Positions 6,943-16,009 of a stretch of DNA of 32,771 bases are shown here, in pieces. The notes beneath the pieces were generated by a model. That model did no database searches. It saw nothing but the letters and a program-made list of their open reading frames with translations, and was not told the origin of the DNA. Position numbers and translations under genes: made by a program. The stretch is from Paraburkholderia sp. CNPSo 3272. GTDB taxonomy: Bacteria; Pseudomonadota; Gammaproteobacteria; Burkholderiales; Burkholderiaceae. The stretch lies in the NCBI RefSeq assembly GCF_024206495.1, contig NZ_JAMBPQ010000059.1, positions 1 through 32,771 of the forward strand, read 5' to 3'. Positions within the stretch are counted from its first letter, which is position 1, and every line of letters begins with the position of its first letter.

Positions 6943-7673
6943 GCATCGACCCCTGCCATCAGTGCGGTAAACGCCTGATCCATCAACGGCTTGATCGACA
7001 GCGCCTTGCGCTTGAGGCCAACCAGCCTCACGAGACGGTCCTTCTCAGAGGCGCTCGCAGCGTCGATCAGTTGCGCCTTGTAGTCCACCCCGTCTGTCGC
7101 AATATCGTGGATCGTACGACCCGCGGCCGCCGCAAGCGTAAACACGTCGTTCTTTGGGATCAGCGCATCCTGATTCAGTTCGAAAGTCCGCTCCCTCTCA
7201 TGCAGTTCGAACAGTTGCCCGAAGTGCCGGCGCAGCGTTACCTCGCGGTCCTCGCTCCTGACCAGATCGACCTTGTTGAGCAGCACACGGATGCGCCCAG
7301 GCTCGACGCCGAGATCCGCGAGCATGTTGATCGTCTTCATGGAGTCCTTCATCTGCTTGCTCTCCGGTTCGACCGGCACAACGAAGCACGCGTAATCCTC
7401 CTGTGCCCCTTTGGCACCATTGAGGCGGTTGAGATACTCCTCGACGTTCGATGCACCGATATCGACCAGCAGATCGCGGCCGCGCATCAGCTCGTCATGC
7501 AGTTCGTCAAAGCGCGCCGCAATCATCACCTCGACCCTCGGGCCGGCCGAGTCATCCGTATTGATTGACTCAATCTGGCGTACCGACATGGACGGGAGCC
7601 TTGGCGCGAGCAGTTCGCGGGTCACGGTAGTCTTGCCGACGTTGCCTGAGCAGTTCACGATAGCCATACTCAT
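6939..7673 (-). CDS. stbB: StbB-like P-loop ATPase
   Basis: The 244-residue protein belongs to the ParA/MinD-like StbB family. A deviant Walker A is at residues 7-16 (NCSGNVGKTT), followed by ARFDELHDELMRGRDLLVDI, whose Asp fits the Walker B position, and by VLLNKVDLV near residue 148. StbB of R388 affects plasmid positioning and conjugation in balance with StbA. No stbA gene is seen beside it here. The start at 7673 (MSMAIVNC) is chosen because GAGGA lies 7 bases upstream and because the longer frame only adds a neighbour's shadow. It overlaps stbC by 4 bases and follows the LPD7 gene by 35. Confidence 0.82.
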   Translation of the reverse strand: MSMAIVNCSGNVGKTTVTRELLAPRLPSMSVRQIESINTDDSAGPRVEVMIAARFDELHDELMRGRDLLVDIGASNVEEYLNRLNGAKGAQEDYACFVVPVEPESKQMKDSMKTINMLADLGVEPGRIRVLLNKVDLVRSEDREVTLRRHFGQLFELHERERTFELNQDALIPKNDVFTLAAAAGRTIHDIATDGVDYKAQLIDAASASEKDRLVRLVGLKRKALSIKPLMDQAFTALMAGVDA

Positions 7674-7708
7674 TTCGAAATCCTCATCAATATTTGGAGT
7701 GCCGCCAC

Positions 7709-10375
7709 TTACATCATTTTCGGTGCCCGGCCGCCTGTCTGCGCTTGCGCGGGCAGCGGGATGTTCGACGGGCCCTGGGCAGGCGCGGCCTTCGGTGCCG
7801 TCCACGCCGCATGCAGCTCGGCCGCGCGCCTGTCGATCTCGGCCGGGCCGGCGTCACGACCCAGTTCGCCGCGCGCAATCCGGGCCTCGATCTCCGTGCC
7901 CGCCTGCATGCGAGCATCGAACCGGCGAATCACCTCGGCACGCATGCGCGCGGGTGCCCGCTCAAGTGACTTTTCGAGGACTTCGCGCAACTGCGCGACG
8001 GTTTTCGGTGCATCAGGCGAAGCCGATGCCGCCGTGTCCGCTGCAGGCGAGAAACGCGCAGCGCCCTGTGACGGCGGGCCATCCCAAACACGCCCCAGCG
8101 GAGGCGCCACCGTCGTCGGCGCAGCGCTGGCCGCTGCTTCCGGTTTCCTGTCTGCCAGCGCGGCCGCCGAGTTCGTCTTCTGCGCGACATCCGGCGTCGG
8201 CGACGTTCCGGCCTTGATCGTCAGCGCCGCACGTTCACGCTTCACGGCCTCGAGCAGTGCCTCGTCGCTCTCGGCGGGCCTGAAGCCCTTTACATCCACA
8301 CCCGCGAGGGACGCTTCGATCCACGCGTTGCGGCGGAACGTTTCGCTGCCGCGCACCACGATCGAATCCCAGTTCTTGGCCTTCGCTACTGCGATCATGT
8401 CGGCAATCGTTGAGCGATCGTTCTGCCGGGAGTTCAGGCGTGCCCCCACATCCTCGAAGTGCGGCTGCGTGGTCGCTGTCGGATCCCGCTGCGCGCCCGC
8501 CGACGTACCCAACCCGGCCTCCATGCCATCGAGCTTCCAGAACCGGCCATCCTTCACCATGTAGCGCGCCGCGATATGAGCGGGCACGTCGTAGCCGTCT
8601 TTCGTCACGACCGGCTTGCGTGAGGCAGGATCGACGCCGATCTGGTTGTCGCGGCTGTCGGCGAAACCCGCAACGCCAGCCTCGTGCGCGTCTGCCGCTG
8701 CACCGGCGTCGCCCGCGTGCTGCCCTGGCATCGGCTTGCCCTGTTCGCGCAGCGTCCGCTCGGCGGCCGCCCGCTCGCCGTCGCGCACCGTGCGCACGCG
8801 CTCCAGATCCTGCGTCGACACGGAATCGAACACCGGACGCTCCGGTTCGTTCGCCGGATTTTTTGCGTCCGCTTCATTCTGCGCAGACGTCTGCGTGCGC
8901 TGGATCTGCGTGTCGATCATGCCCGACACCGCCGGAGTGTCCATCAACGTATCGTTCGCAGCGCGGCCGGGCTGAACAACAGGTTCGTTAGCCGCCGCCG
9001 CGTTGACAGTCGGGCGAGCGACGTCCTCGTTGCCGGGCACGGCATTTCCTGTGATGCCACGGCGGCGCATTGCGTCGTTGATTGCCGCTGCATCGCCGAC
9101 GTCGGCAAAGGTCACCGCATCGCCATCGGTCTTGACGTCCGGCTGCGCCTGCGAGGCTGGAGATTGCGCCAGTGATGCATCGACCTGCCTGTCGAGTGCT
9201 TCGCGCACGTAGGTCACGAACGGCTCGCGGGCGGCCGGCGACAGAAACGCAAGCTCTTGATCAAGTGCGGCGGCAACTTCAGGCGCGGTCTTGCCTTTCC
9301 CGAACTCCTCCCTGATACGCCCCGTCATCCCCCGAAAGTCGGCCAGGTCTTTCGCCACCATCGACCAGTCCGCTCTGTCCTCCTGCTCACTACCGGTCGC
9401 AGGCATCGCCGCCACCGGTTCGAACGCATCGGCGATGTCCGCGAAGGTGGCAATGCCGTCGCTGCGCTCTGGCTCGCGATGGCGATGCCGGTTTTGCGGC
9501 GCGACGCTTGCCCCGTCAACCGGAAGCGCGTCGTCCACCGGGTCGGAATCCGTCACGTCGCGCGCAGGCGTGCGCTCGTCGATTTCCATCGGACTCAAGC
9601 CCGCTTCATCGCGAAGTTTGGCCAGCGCTTTGGCTGCCCGTGGCGGCAGGGTCTCCGCCGCAAAACCAGTGCGGTTGCGGATCTGCTCGCCAATCGCGCG
9701 CTCGCCATCAACAGCGTTGCCGGACTTGCGCCACGCTTCACGATGGATCGACTCCAGCCGCTGCTCAAGTGCAAGCGTATGGTTGACCTCGTTGCCACGC
9801 AGCGTGACCGCTGTCGTAATCGACTGGATCATTTCGCGAAAGCGCCGGCCGAGCGCCGCGTCGTCGAGCTTCGGCTGTGCAGCCTGCTGGCCAACGCGCG
9901 CGCCCCGTCCATACAGATGCTGCCGGTCGGCGAAATACTGGTGCCGCGCCTGGACACCGGCTTCCCGCACTCCGTCAATCATCTCGAATGCAGAGGCACC
10001 CTGCGCGCGCAACCGGTCCCGCGCCTCCAGTCCCGCCCTTTCCGCGGCGGCCTGAAGGGAGTCCCGCACGAAGGCGCGGGACTCATCGAGCGGTTGACCC
10101 ATTAGCTCGCTCAGCCGCACGGCTTCCCGCTCGATGTCGGCTTCACTGCCGAACAGCGTCTGCGGCTGCCCGCGCACGGCTCCCGGTGCCTGCCCTGCCT
10201 GCGGGTCTTGCGCTGGCATCCACCGCGCAAAGGGCGCCACGTTAGTGCCGCGCGGCACGTACCATTTTTTCGATCGCCGGTCGAACCTGGCGCCCAGATC
10301 GTGCGCCGCGTCCTTCTCCCTGAACGGGACGTCCAGATACGTCCGTTTGCCTTTCGGCCTGTTCGGGTCAGCCAT
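7709..10375 (-). CDS. DUF5710/LPD7 protein, TraC-like
   Basis: The 888-residue protein begins with a DUF5710 domain at about 11-50 (TYLDVPFREKDAAHDLGARF, then KKWYVPRG and FARW), found at the ends of conjugative primases and anti-restriction proteins. Between 150 and 550 it is charged and repetitive, mainly helical. Around residues 600-720 (DGYDVPAHIAARYMVKDGRF; later AKAKNWDSIVVRGSETFRR) is an LPD7 domain like that of the relaxase. No primase or protease catalytic motif is visible. It may travel to or protect DNA in the recipient; that is inference. AGGAGGT gives a strong ribosome site for the ATG at 10375, which overlaps virD4 by 8 bases. Confidence 0.8.
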   Translation of the reverse strand: MADPNRPKGKRTYLDVPFREKDAAHDLGARFDRRSKKWYVPRGTNVAPFARWMPAQDPQAGQAPGAVRGQPQTLFGSEADIEREAVRLSELMGQPLDESRAFVRDSLQAAAERAGLEARDRLRAQGASAFEMIDGVREAGVQARHQYFADRQHLYGRGARVGQQAAQPKLDDAALGRRFREMIQSITTAVTLRGNEVNHTLALEQRLESIHREAWRKSGNAVDGERAIGEQIRNRTGFAAETLPPRAAKALAKLRDEAGLSPMEIDERTPARDVTDSDPVDDALPVDGASVAPQNRHRHREPERSDGIATFADIADAFEPVAAMPATGSEQEDRADWSMVAKDLADFRGMTGRIREEFGKGKTAPEVAAALDQELAFLSPAAREPFVTYVREALDRQVDASLAQSPASQAQPDVKTDGDAVTFADVGDAAAINDAMRRRGITGNAVPGNEDVARPTVNAAAANEPVVQPGRAANDTLMDTPAVSGMIDTQIQRTQTSAQNEADAKNPANEPERPVFDSVSTQDLERVRTVRDGERAAAERTLREQGKPMPGQHAGDAGAAADAHEAGVAGFADSRDNQIGVDPASRKPVVTKDGYDVPAHIAARYMVKDGRFWKLDGMEAGLGTSAGAQRDPTATTQPHFEDVGARLNSRQNDRSTIADMIAVAKAKNWDSIVVRGSETFRRNAWIEASLAGVDVKGFRPAESDEALLEAVKRERAALTIKAGTSPTPDVAQKTNSAAALADRKPEAAASAAPTTVAPPLGRVWDGPPSQGAARFSPAADTAASASPDAPKTVAQLREVLEKSLERAPARMRAEVIRRFDARMQAGTEIEARIARGELGRDAGPAEIDRRAAELHAAWTAPKAAPAQGPSNIPLPAQAQTGGRAPKMM

Positions 10376-12689
10376 GTGATACCTCCTTTGCCTCGTTGTC
10401 CGCCGGCGCGACAGACGCGAGCGCCGGTTCAATCCGGTCCTGGACAGCGTCATCCCCGCCTGCCACGTTGAAATCGATGCGGATGCCCGCGAGCATTTCG
10501 CGCACGTCCTCGCGCATCGCGACGCCAAGCTCGGCCAGGTCAGCTTCGAAGCCCGCGAGCGCCATGCCGGTCGCGAGTGGCCCGGGCGCGCGCTGGTCGA
10601 GCGCGAGAAGCTCGGCCGCGGTCAGCGGCTTCGCACCGGCCTGACGTGCAAGTCGGATTTCGCCAGCAGCCCTCGCGGACAGCGCCGCGTGATACGTCTC
10701 TGGGTTGTGCGTCGGGATGGCGTTCGCTCGCAGCTCACCGGCACGCCAGGCCGCCTTGATTTCGTCTTCGGTGGGCAGGCGCTTGTTGATTGCAGCGAGC
10801 ATCGGACTGACCGAGCGCATGCGGTCGATAAACAGGTCATCCTCGTAATAGGTCGCCTTCTCGCACAGGATCGGACGCTGGAAACCAAGCACGATTTCCT
10901 CGTCCTGCTCCATGCGCTTCAGTTCCTGATCGAGCATCAACGCGCGGCCCTGATCTGACGTGTTCGTGCCGGTCGACGTGTTGCGGCCGTGATTACGGCT
11001 TTTCGAGGTTGCCTTCTCGGTGAACGTCCCCAGCGTCTCGGACAGTTCCTTTGCATCCTGCTGGTTGCCAGGCGCGTACGCCACCAGCACTGCGTGGTTG
11101 GTGATCAGTGTGCGCGCCCCGGCCGGCCCGTACAGATCGTTCGGCTCCAGCTGCGCCTTCGACTGCAGGATCGTGAGCAGGCGAATCCAGTAGCCCGCGA
11201 TGAACGCGTTGCCCTTGTCGAGTACCTCGATGCGACCGAGCGCAGTAAATTCGTCCCCCACGCCAAGACACTGATATTTGATGGCCGGATCGTCGCCTGG
11301 CAGCACGTCGAGGTTGTCCTCGATCCACTGCGTGTAGAACAGGTTGCCGAGCAGGCTCGCGACGGCAAGCTCACGCACCGGCAGCACAACGTAGATCGAC
11401 ATCAGCTCGCGCCGCACGCGGTCGAGCTCGAAGTCGCATGCGCTCGTCGCCTGGTCGACGATCGGGTTGCTGAACAGGCGCAGACCGGCGTTAAACGTCG
11501 CAACAATGTTCAGCATCGTCTCGTCGGGCGAGGCCAGCACGCGCGAGAGCGCGCCCAGGCAATCGCCCGACAGCGGCACCCCCTTCTGCGGCTCGTGCTG
11601 CATCAGATCCGAAAGGTGCTCACGCACTTTCCTGTCGGGCGTGGTCGCGAGCCGCAACACCTGTCCGAACGTACAGTCACCCGTCATCTCCATCAGGTAG
11701 AGCGCGAGGCCCATGAACAGGTCACTCGCCTGCTCATAGAAGAACTTGTTGCGACCGTCGGTCGTGTGATACAGGCGCGCTGCGATCGCCTGCAGGCGAC
11801 CCACCCGCACGAAGGGCGCACTCTTCGCAATCCTGAAAAGCGGATTCCAGCGGTGCGTGTAGCCAGTCTGATCAAATGGCGCCCAGCGAAACACCTGCTG
11901 GCCGCAGGCCTGCCGGTACCGCGACGTCAGGTCGTAGTTCTCTCCCTTCACATCGAGTACGACCACCGAATCCGGAAAGGTGAGCAGATTCGGGATCACA
12001 ATGGCTGCACCTTTGCGTGAACGCGTTCGCGCAGCAACCATCACGAACTCCGTTCCGCGGAACGTCAGGTACTTGCCCTTGTACCGCCCGACGATGATCG
12101 ACGGGTCGCGGTGATCGCCCTTGCGGCCGCCCCTCTTTCGACCGCGCCCGTTAGCCTCATCGAGCAGGCCGTACCGCCGAACCTCGTAGCTGTAGGCGAA
12201 GCGAGCATCGCCATGCAGTTCGCGCTTTGGCTTCATGACCAGCGCCGCGACGATCGCCGCTACCGGCACAAGCGGTACGATGACCGATGCCGCTGTCGCC
12301 ATCTGCAGCGAGCGTTTCACCGCCTTCACGTCGCCAAAGGCGCGCCAGTAGTCGTGCAGCGTCCACAGCCCGATTGCGGAGTCCGGCAACTTTTCCAGCT
12401 TCGCAAACAGCATCGCGCCGACGTACTGGCCGGCCGCAGCGAGACCGATCAGAACCACCGGTGCAAGCAGACCGGCCGCGATGATCCGGTCGGCAAGCGT
12501 CGCGGTTTTTACCAGCACGGCGCTCGCACACACGCCCCACAACGCGCACGTCACGACGACGAGAGCAATCACGGCCCCCATTTCGACAGGATCGCTGATC
12601 GCGTCGAGATGAAGCAGACGGCCGACGGCGAAAACGACTGCGCCGGACACAAGGCCAAGCAAGCCGCCAACAAGGAGACGGGCTTTCAT
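10368..12689 (-). CDS. virD4: VirD4/TraG-type coupling protein
   Basis: The 773-residue inner-membrane ATPase links the relaxosome to the VirB channel. About four membrane segments lie within residues 5-152, more than the two usual in VirD4. The nucleotide-binding region has SVVVLDVKGENYDLTSRYRQ, and the late DEFTALGRIEVL contains the Walker B Asp479-Glu480. The Walker A reads A-A-R-T-R-S-R-K-G at 219-227; relatives usually have S-G-K-G, so Gly is replaced by Arg225. The segment before the DE pair (CLGVG) is also less hydrophobic than usual. The frame is open throughout. Family assignment is certain; activity is not. Confidence 0.93.
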   Translation of the reverse strand: MKARLLVGGLLGLVSGAVVFAVGRLLHLDAISDPVEMGAVIALVVVTCALWGVCASAVLVKTATLADRIIAAGLLAPVVLIGLAAAGQYVGAMLFAKLEKLPDSAIGLWTLHDYWRAFGDVKAVKRSLQMATAASVIVPLVPVAAIVAALVMKPKRELHGDARFAYSYEVRRYGLLDEANGRGRKRGGRKGDHRDPSIIVGRYKGKYLTFRGTEFVMVAARTRSRKGAAIVIPNLLTFPDSVVVLDVKGENYDLTSRYRQACGQQVFRWAPFDQTGYTHRWNPLFRIAKSAPFVRVGRLQAIAARLYHTTDGRNKFFYEQASDLFMGLALYLMEMTGDCTFGQVLRLATTPDRKVREHLSDLMQHEPQKGVPLSGDCLGALSRVLASPDETMLNIVATFNAGLRLFSNPIVDQATSACDFELDRVRRELMSIYVVLPVRELAVASLLGNLFYTQWIEDNLDVLPGDDPAIKYQCLGVGDEFTALGRIEVLDKGNAFIAGYWIRLLTILQSKAQLEPNDLYGPAGARTLITNHAVLVAYAPGNQQDAKELSETLGTFTEKATSKSRNHGRNTSTGTNTSDQGRALMLDQELKRMEQDEEIVLGFQRPILCEKATYYEDDLFIDRMRSVSPMLAAINKRLPTEDEIKAAWRAGELRANAIPTHNPETYHAALSARAAGEIRLARQAGAKPLTAAELLALDQRAPGPLATGMALAGFEADLAELGVAMREDVREMLAGIRIDFNVAGGDDAVQDRIEPALASVAPADNEAKEVSHG

Positions 12690-12790
12690 GCTGACGCTCC
12701 CACTGCCGCGTGCGTCTGCCGCTCCAGGGGTTCCCGGCCGGTGTGCCCGCCACTGTCACCAATGCCGGAATCGTTCGATCGCGATCTCAT
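12686..12790 (-). CDS. 34-aa mini-orf coupled to virB11 and virD4
   Basis: This frame fills the space between virB11 and virD4 exactly: its ATG overlaps the virB11 stop (ATGA) and its TGA overlaps the virD4 ATG (ATGA). The peptide is short, polar and Gly/Ser/Arg-rich (MRSRSNDSGIGDSGG...), with no fold or family I recognise. It may be a real small protein, or a leader whose translation carries ribosomes from virB11 to virD4; a GGGAG ribosome site for virD4 is also present inside it. Not seen in textbook VirB operons. Confidence 0.35.
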   Translation of the reverse strand: MRSRSNDSGIGDSGGHTGREPLERQTHAAVGASA

Positions 12791-13938
12791 GCATCACCTC
12801 GCAGCAGCCTGTTTTTACTGACCGGATCGAACCAGATTTCTGTCAGGTCCCGGTTCTCCATGAACAGCACCACGTCGACCGTCATGCGGATCTCGCGCAT
12901 CAGGTAATCGAACGGGAGCGTCTGGCCGACCGGGCTTTGCTTGACCAGCGTGGCGATGCGCGTGAGCGTCGCGATCGAGTCGTTCGCGTGCACCGTCGTC
13001 AACCCGCCCTGGTGTCCGGTGTTGAGCAGCGTCAGGTAGTCCCAGGTTTCGTCGCCGCGCAACTCCGCAAGCAGCACGCGATCGCATTTCATGCGCAACG
13101 TCGCCTTCACCAGGCGTCGCGCTGGAATCGCCTCGCTGTAGAAGAGGTGAACGTGATTTCGATGCAGTGGCAACGGCAGCTCGTGGGTATCCTCGATCGT
13201 CGCCAGACGCGCCTCGCGCGGAATGATCGGGATCAGGTCGGCCAGCGCCTTCATCAGCGTGGTCTTGCCGGAGCCCGTGCCGCCCACGAGCACGATGTTC
13301 AGCCGGTTCAGGATGGCCAGCTTCAGAAACCGCACGACATCGCGCTGCGCGAGCGCGTCGAGCATCTCATGCTGGAAGCGCGCCAGGCCATAGGCGCCCA
13401 GCGCCCGGGACGGATTGAACACCGCAGTGGCACGACTGACGTCCATGCCCTCTGAGCCTGCCCGTGCCGCCGCAGCGTCGATCTCGCCCGGCGTCATTGC
13501 GCTACTACCGCCGGGTGCGCCCCGGACCACATCACGGAACCTGGCGAACCGCCCGGCATCCGCCCACTGCTGTACCGACAGGCGCGTTGAATTCGGCACG
13601 CGAATCGTCAGCGACACCGTACCCGGCTCGCACGCCGGTGGAATCACGATCTGGCCGCGCTCCCCGTCGGGCAGGCGCACCGGCTTTTCCGGCTCGGCCG
13701 CCGAAAGCGGCGGCTTCGCCTTGTTGTAGATGGCCAGCGCCGGTGCGAACTGGTTCAGCATTTCCAGCGACGCATTCGGAAGATCATGGCGCTGCCAGCC
13801 GTCGCGCGTTTCGGTCCAGCCTTCATAAGGCCGGTTAATCGCAAACTCGGTGACGCCCGGCATCGCAAGCATTGCGGCGATGCCGAGTGTCTTGAGGTGA
13901 CTGCGTACCGTAAGACTGTCGTCGTATTGCATACTCAT
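12787..13938 (-). CDS. virB11: VirB11 secretion ATPase
   Basis: The 383-residue hexameric ATPase drives pilus assembly and substrate passage at the cytoplasmic face. Visible motifs in order: N-terminal domain with VTEFAINRP, Walker A GGTGSGKTT at 219-227, Asp box TIEDTHELPL, Walker B-like RVLLAELRGDETWDYL, and His box GHQGGLTTVHAND. All key residues are intact. A central insertion rich in Ala/Gly (about 139-170) is somewhat unusual. GGGG lies upstream of the ATG at 13938; GTG at 13944 and ATG at 13932 are alternatives. It follows virB10 by 21 bases. Confidence 0.95.
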   Translation of the reverse strand: MSMQYDDSLTVRSHLKTLGIAAMLAMPGVTEFAINRPYEGWTETRDGWQRHDLPNASLEMLNQFAPALAIYNKAKPPLSAAEPEKPVRLPDGERGQIVIPPACEPGTVSLTIRVPNSTRLSVQQWADAGRFARFRDVVRGAPGGSSAMTPGEIDAAAARAGSEGMDVSRATAVFNPSRALGAYGLARFQHEMLDALAQRDVVRFLKLAILNRLNIVLVGGTGSGKTTLMKALADLIPIIPREARLATIEDTHELPLPLHRNHVHLFYSEAIPARRLVKATLRMKCDRVLLAELRGDETWDYLTLLNTGHQGGLTTVHANDSIATLTRIATLVKQSPVGQTLPFDYLMREIRMTVDVVLFMENRDLTEIWFDPVSKNRLLRGDA

Positions 13939-13959
13939 AAGCACCCCGAATTTAATGAA

Positions 13960-15180
13960 TCAAGGCGTCGCCAGTTCGTACACGTCGGAGAAGTCCACAT
14001 CGCGCGCAACGAAGATCGTCGTCATCGACCCGTACTGCGAGTACGCGGTCGGCGGCACGTTGATGGTGTTGCGCAGCGCTTCGGCCGCTACCTCACCACC
14101 GGCATTCGTGGTGTTGTTAAACTGGATGCCGCTACTCCCCGAGTTCGTGGCCAGTGTCGACAGCGCCTGACCGGCATCGCTGATCAGGCTGACCATCATG
14201 GCGCCGCCAAACCGCGTCCAGAAGTGGTTGTCGACGTAGGCCGGCAGGCCACTGCCGCCGAGCGCATCGGCCGCCGGCGAATCGAGTTGCACCTTTACGC
14301 CGTCAGGCGTCGTCAGCCGCGTCCAGATCACGAAGATCCGCGCCTGACCCTGCATCAGCGCCTGCCGCTGCTCGCCCACGACCTCGGAGCCACGCTCGAC
14401 CAGCAGCACCTTGCCGTTCGCCGAGTACACATCTTTCGCCACGTGGCAGGTGGTCATGCCCGGGTAGTCGGTCACGATCTCCGCACCCTGCACGCACGGG
14501 ATCGTCGACCCCGCAATCAGCAGGAAGTCTCGCGACGGCATCAGTTCCGCCTTCACCGTTTCCAGCTTCGATGGCTGCAGCTTGCTGTCCAGTCCATCCT
14601 TCGCGAATCCGGCATGCGAACCGGTCAACCCGGGCGTGCCACCAGGGGCTGCCGCGTCGGTCGTCCTCTCATCCTTTGATGTGAGCAGCACGTCGCCATC
14701 GAGCTTGCGTTGCGCCGGCGTCTCGACCGCGCTGGCCGCCGTCGCCGTAGTGGTCCCCGCGGCGGCGCCGTTTCCATTCACTGCACTGGCTGCGTTCGCA
14801 TGCGCAGGTGTAGCAAGCGCCGCGCTAGCTACAGCCGCTTCCGACGCCATCGCCGCTTCCTCTGCCCGCTGCTTTTCGATCTTTGCCTTGTCGCGCGCAA
14901 AGTCGTGCCGGTCATCTGACGGCTTGTCCTTTGCCGCTTCCGCCCTTGCCGCCTCGGACTCGGCGTGATGCTGCGCCGACCACCGTTTGATCGCGACACC
15001 CACTGCGATCGCACCGAACAGCAGGACCAGCACCATCCCAATGACGATCGGTAACATCCGGAACGGGCTCTTGCGCTTCGTTCGGCCAACACCCGGCACC
15101 CCGCGCTCGCCTATGCCGGCGGGCTCGACCGGTGTCGGGTTCGCCGGGTTCGGACCGTTCAGATTGATATCGTCACTCAC
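13960..15180 (-). CDS. virB10: VirB10 envelope-spanning scaffold
   Basis: The 406-residue protein has a short cytoplasmic N-terminus, one membrane segment near 42-64 (MLPIVIGMVLVLLFGAIAVG), a long Ala/Glu-rich coiled linker with stretches of Ala, Thr and Gly (about 70-165), and the conserved TrbI/VirB10 C-terminal domain (AGSTIPCVQGAEIVTDYPG to the end). It spans both membranes and forms the outer-membrane cap with VirB7 and VirB9. The start overlaps the virB9 stop by 8 bases. Intact. Confidence 0.95.
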   Translation of the reverse strand: MSDDINLNGPNPANPTPVEPAGIGERGVPGVGRTKRKSPFRMLPIVIGMVLVLLFGAIAVGVAIKRWSAQHHAESEAARAEAAKDKPSDDRHDFARDKAKIEKQRAEEAAMASEAAVASAALATPAHANAASAVNGNGAAAGTTTATAASAVETPAQRKLDGDVLLTSKDERTTDAAAPGGTPGLTGSHAGFAKDGLDSKLQPSKLETVKAELMPSRDFLLIAGSTIPCVQGAEIVTDYPGMTTCHVAKDVYSANGKVLLVERGSEVVGEQRQALMQGQARIFVIWTRLTTPDGVKVQLDSPAADALGGSGLPAYVDNHFWTRFGGAMMVSLISDAGQALSTLATNSGSSGIQFNNTTNAGGEVAAEALRNTINVPPTAYSQYGSMTTIFVARDVDFSDVYELATP

Positions 15181-16009
15181 CGGCCGCCTCCTTTTGCTTC
15201 ACGAGCCGCACTGTGCCCGGAATCGTCGTGCCTGTCGGGTTCAGCTGGCCGTCTGGCCGGTAAGCGTTGTTGCGGATGCCGAGCACGGCGTCCCCCACGC
15301 GCAGGTTGAAACGCTCCGCCGTGTCGTGCACGACGAGCACGGGGCCGCGCATGTCGTCAGGATTGACGAGCGCTTCCTTGCCGTCCCCGTACACCCGATA
15401 GATCTGCGGCAGATCACGGCTCGTTCTGAACTCGAAGTAGGTAAAGCGGCCGTCATCCCACAGCGCCGTTGGTGCGAGTGTCGTGTCCCCATGCATGTCG
15501 TAATTGAAGTTGCCCACGCCAGACGCGCTGACGGTCTGTGCGAGCAATGCCCGCGCTTCGGCCGAGCGCACCGCGGCGGCCGCCGACGCCTTTGCACGCG
15601 TGTCCGGATAATCGAAGGTCAGCGACCAGACTGCCTCCTCGTGCCTCCTGACCGGGACCAGCTTGAGCACATAGCGACGTCTGTTCGTGAGCAGAATCAG
15701 GTTGGTGGCCGCCTGCGGTGCCTTCGGCTTGAAGAAGAAGCCGTTGCCGGCTGGGCCAGCCGTCCATGCCTTACCGTCGCCCATGCCGCCGCCGTCAATT
15801 TTTTCGCCTTTCTCGAAGACGAGGACAGTCGCCTCGCCCGGGCGATAGGCGATCCGGTACGTCTCATTCGGGTCATACACGGCGCACGCAATGTGCCGGT
15901 CACTGCCGCACGCACCGGGCACGACTTCGGCGACAGCCGGTAGCGACATACCGAATAGCGCGGCAGCGATCGACGCTGCAGCAAGCGCTTTCGGGAACCG
16001 GATGGTCAT
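15173..16009 (-). CDS. virB9: VirB9 outer-membrane core protein
   Basis: The 278-residue periplasmic protein has a signal peptide (ALAAASIAAALFGMSLPAVA). The N-terminal domain contains YDPNETYRIAYRPGEATVLV and NLILLTNRRRYVLKL; the C-terminal domain contains FNYDMHGDTTLAPTALWDDG, TYFEFRTSRDLPQIY and VVHDTAERFNLRVGD. These are standard VirB9/CagX features. With VirB7 and VirB10 it makes the core ring. The virB8 stop overlaps its ATG by 4 bases. Intact. Confidence 0.95.
   Translation of the reverse strand: MTIRFPKALAAASIAAALFGMSLPAVAEVVPGACGSDRHIACAVYDPNETYRIAYRPGEATVLVFEKGEKIDGGGMGDGKAWTAGPAGNGFFFKPKAPQAATNLILLTNRRRYVLKLVPVRRHEEAVWSLTFDYPDTRAKASAAAAVRSAEARALLAQTVSASGVGNFNYDMHGDTTLAPTALWDDGRFTYFEFRTSRDLPQIYRVYGDGKEALVNPDDMRGPVLVVHDTAERFNLRVGDAVLGIRNNAYRPDGQLNPTGTTIPGTVRLVKQKEAAGE

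Noticed and set aside
10989..12020. 343-codon plus-strand frame opposite virD4
   Set aside because: Antisense to the coupling protein; no motif or plausible start signal.
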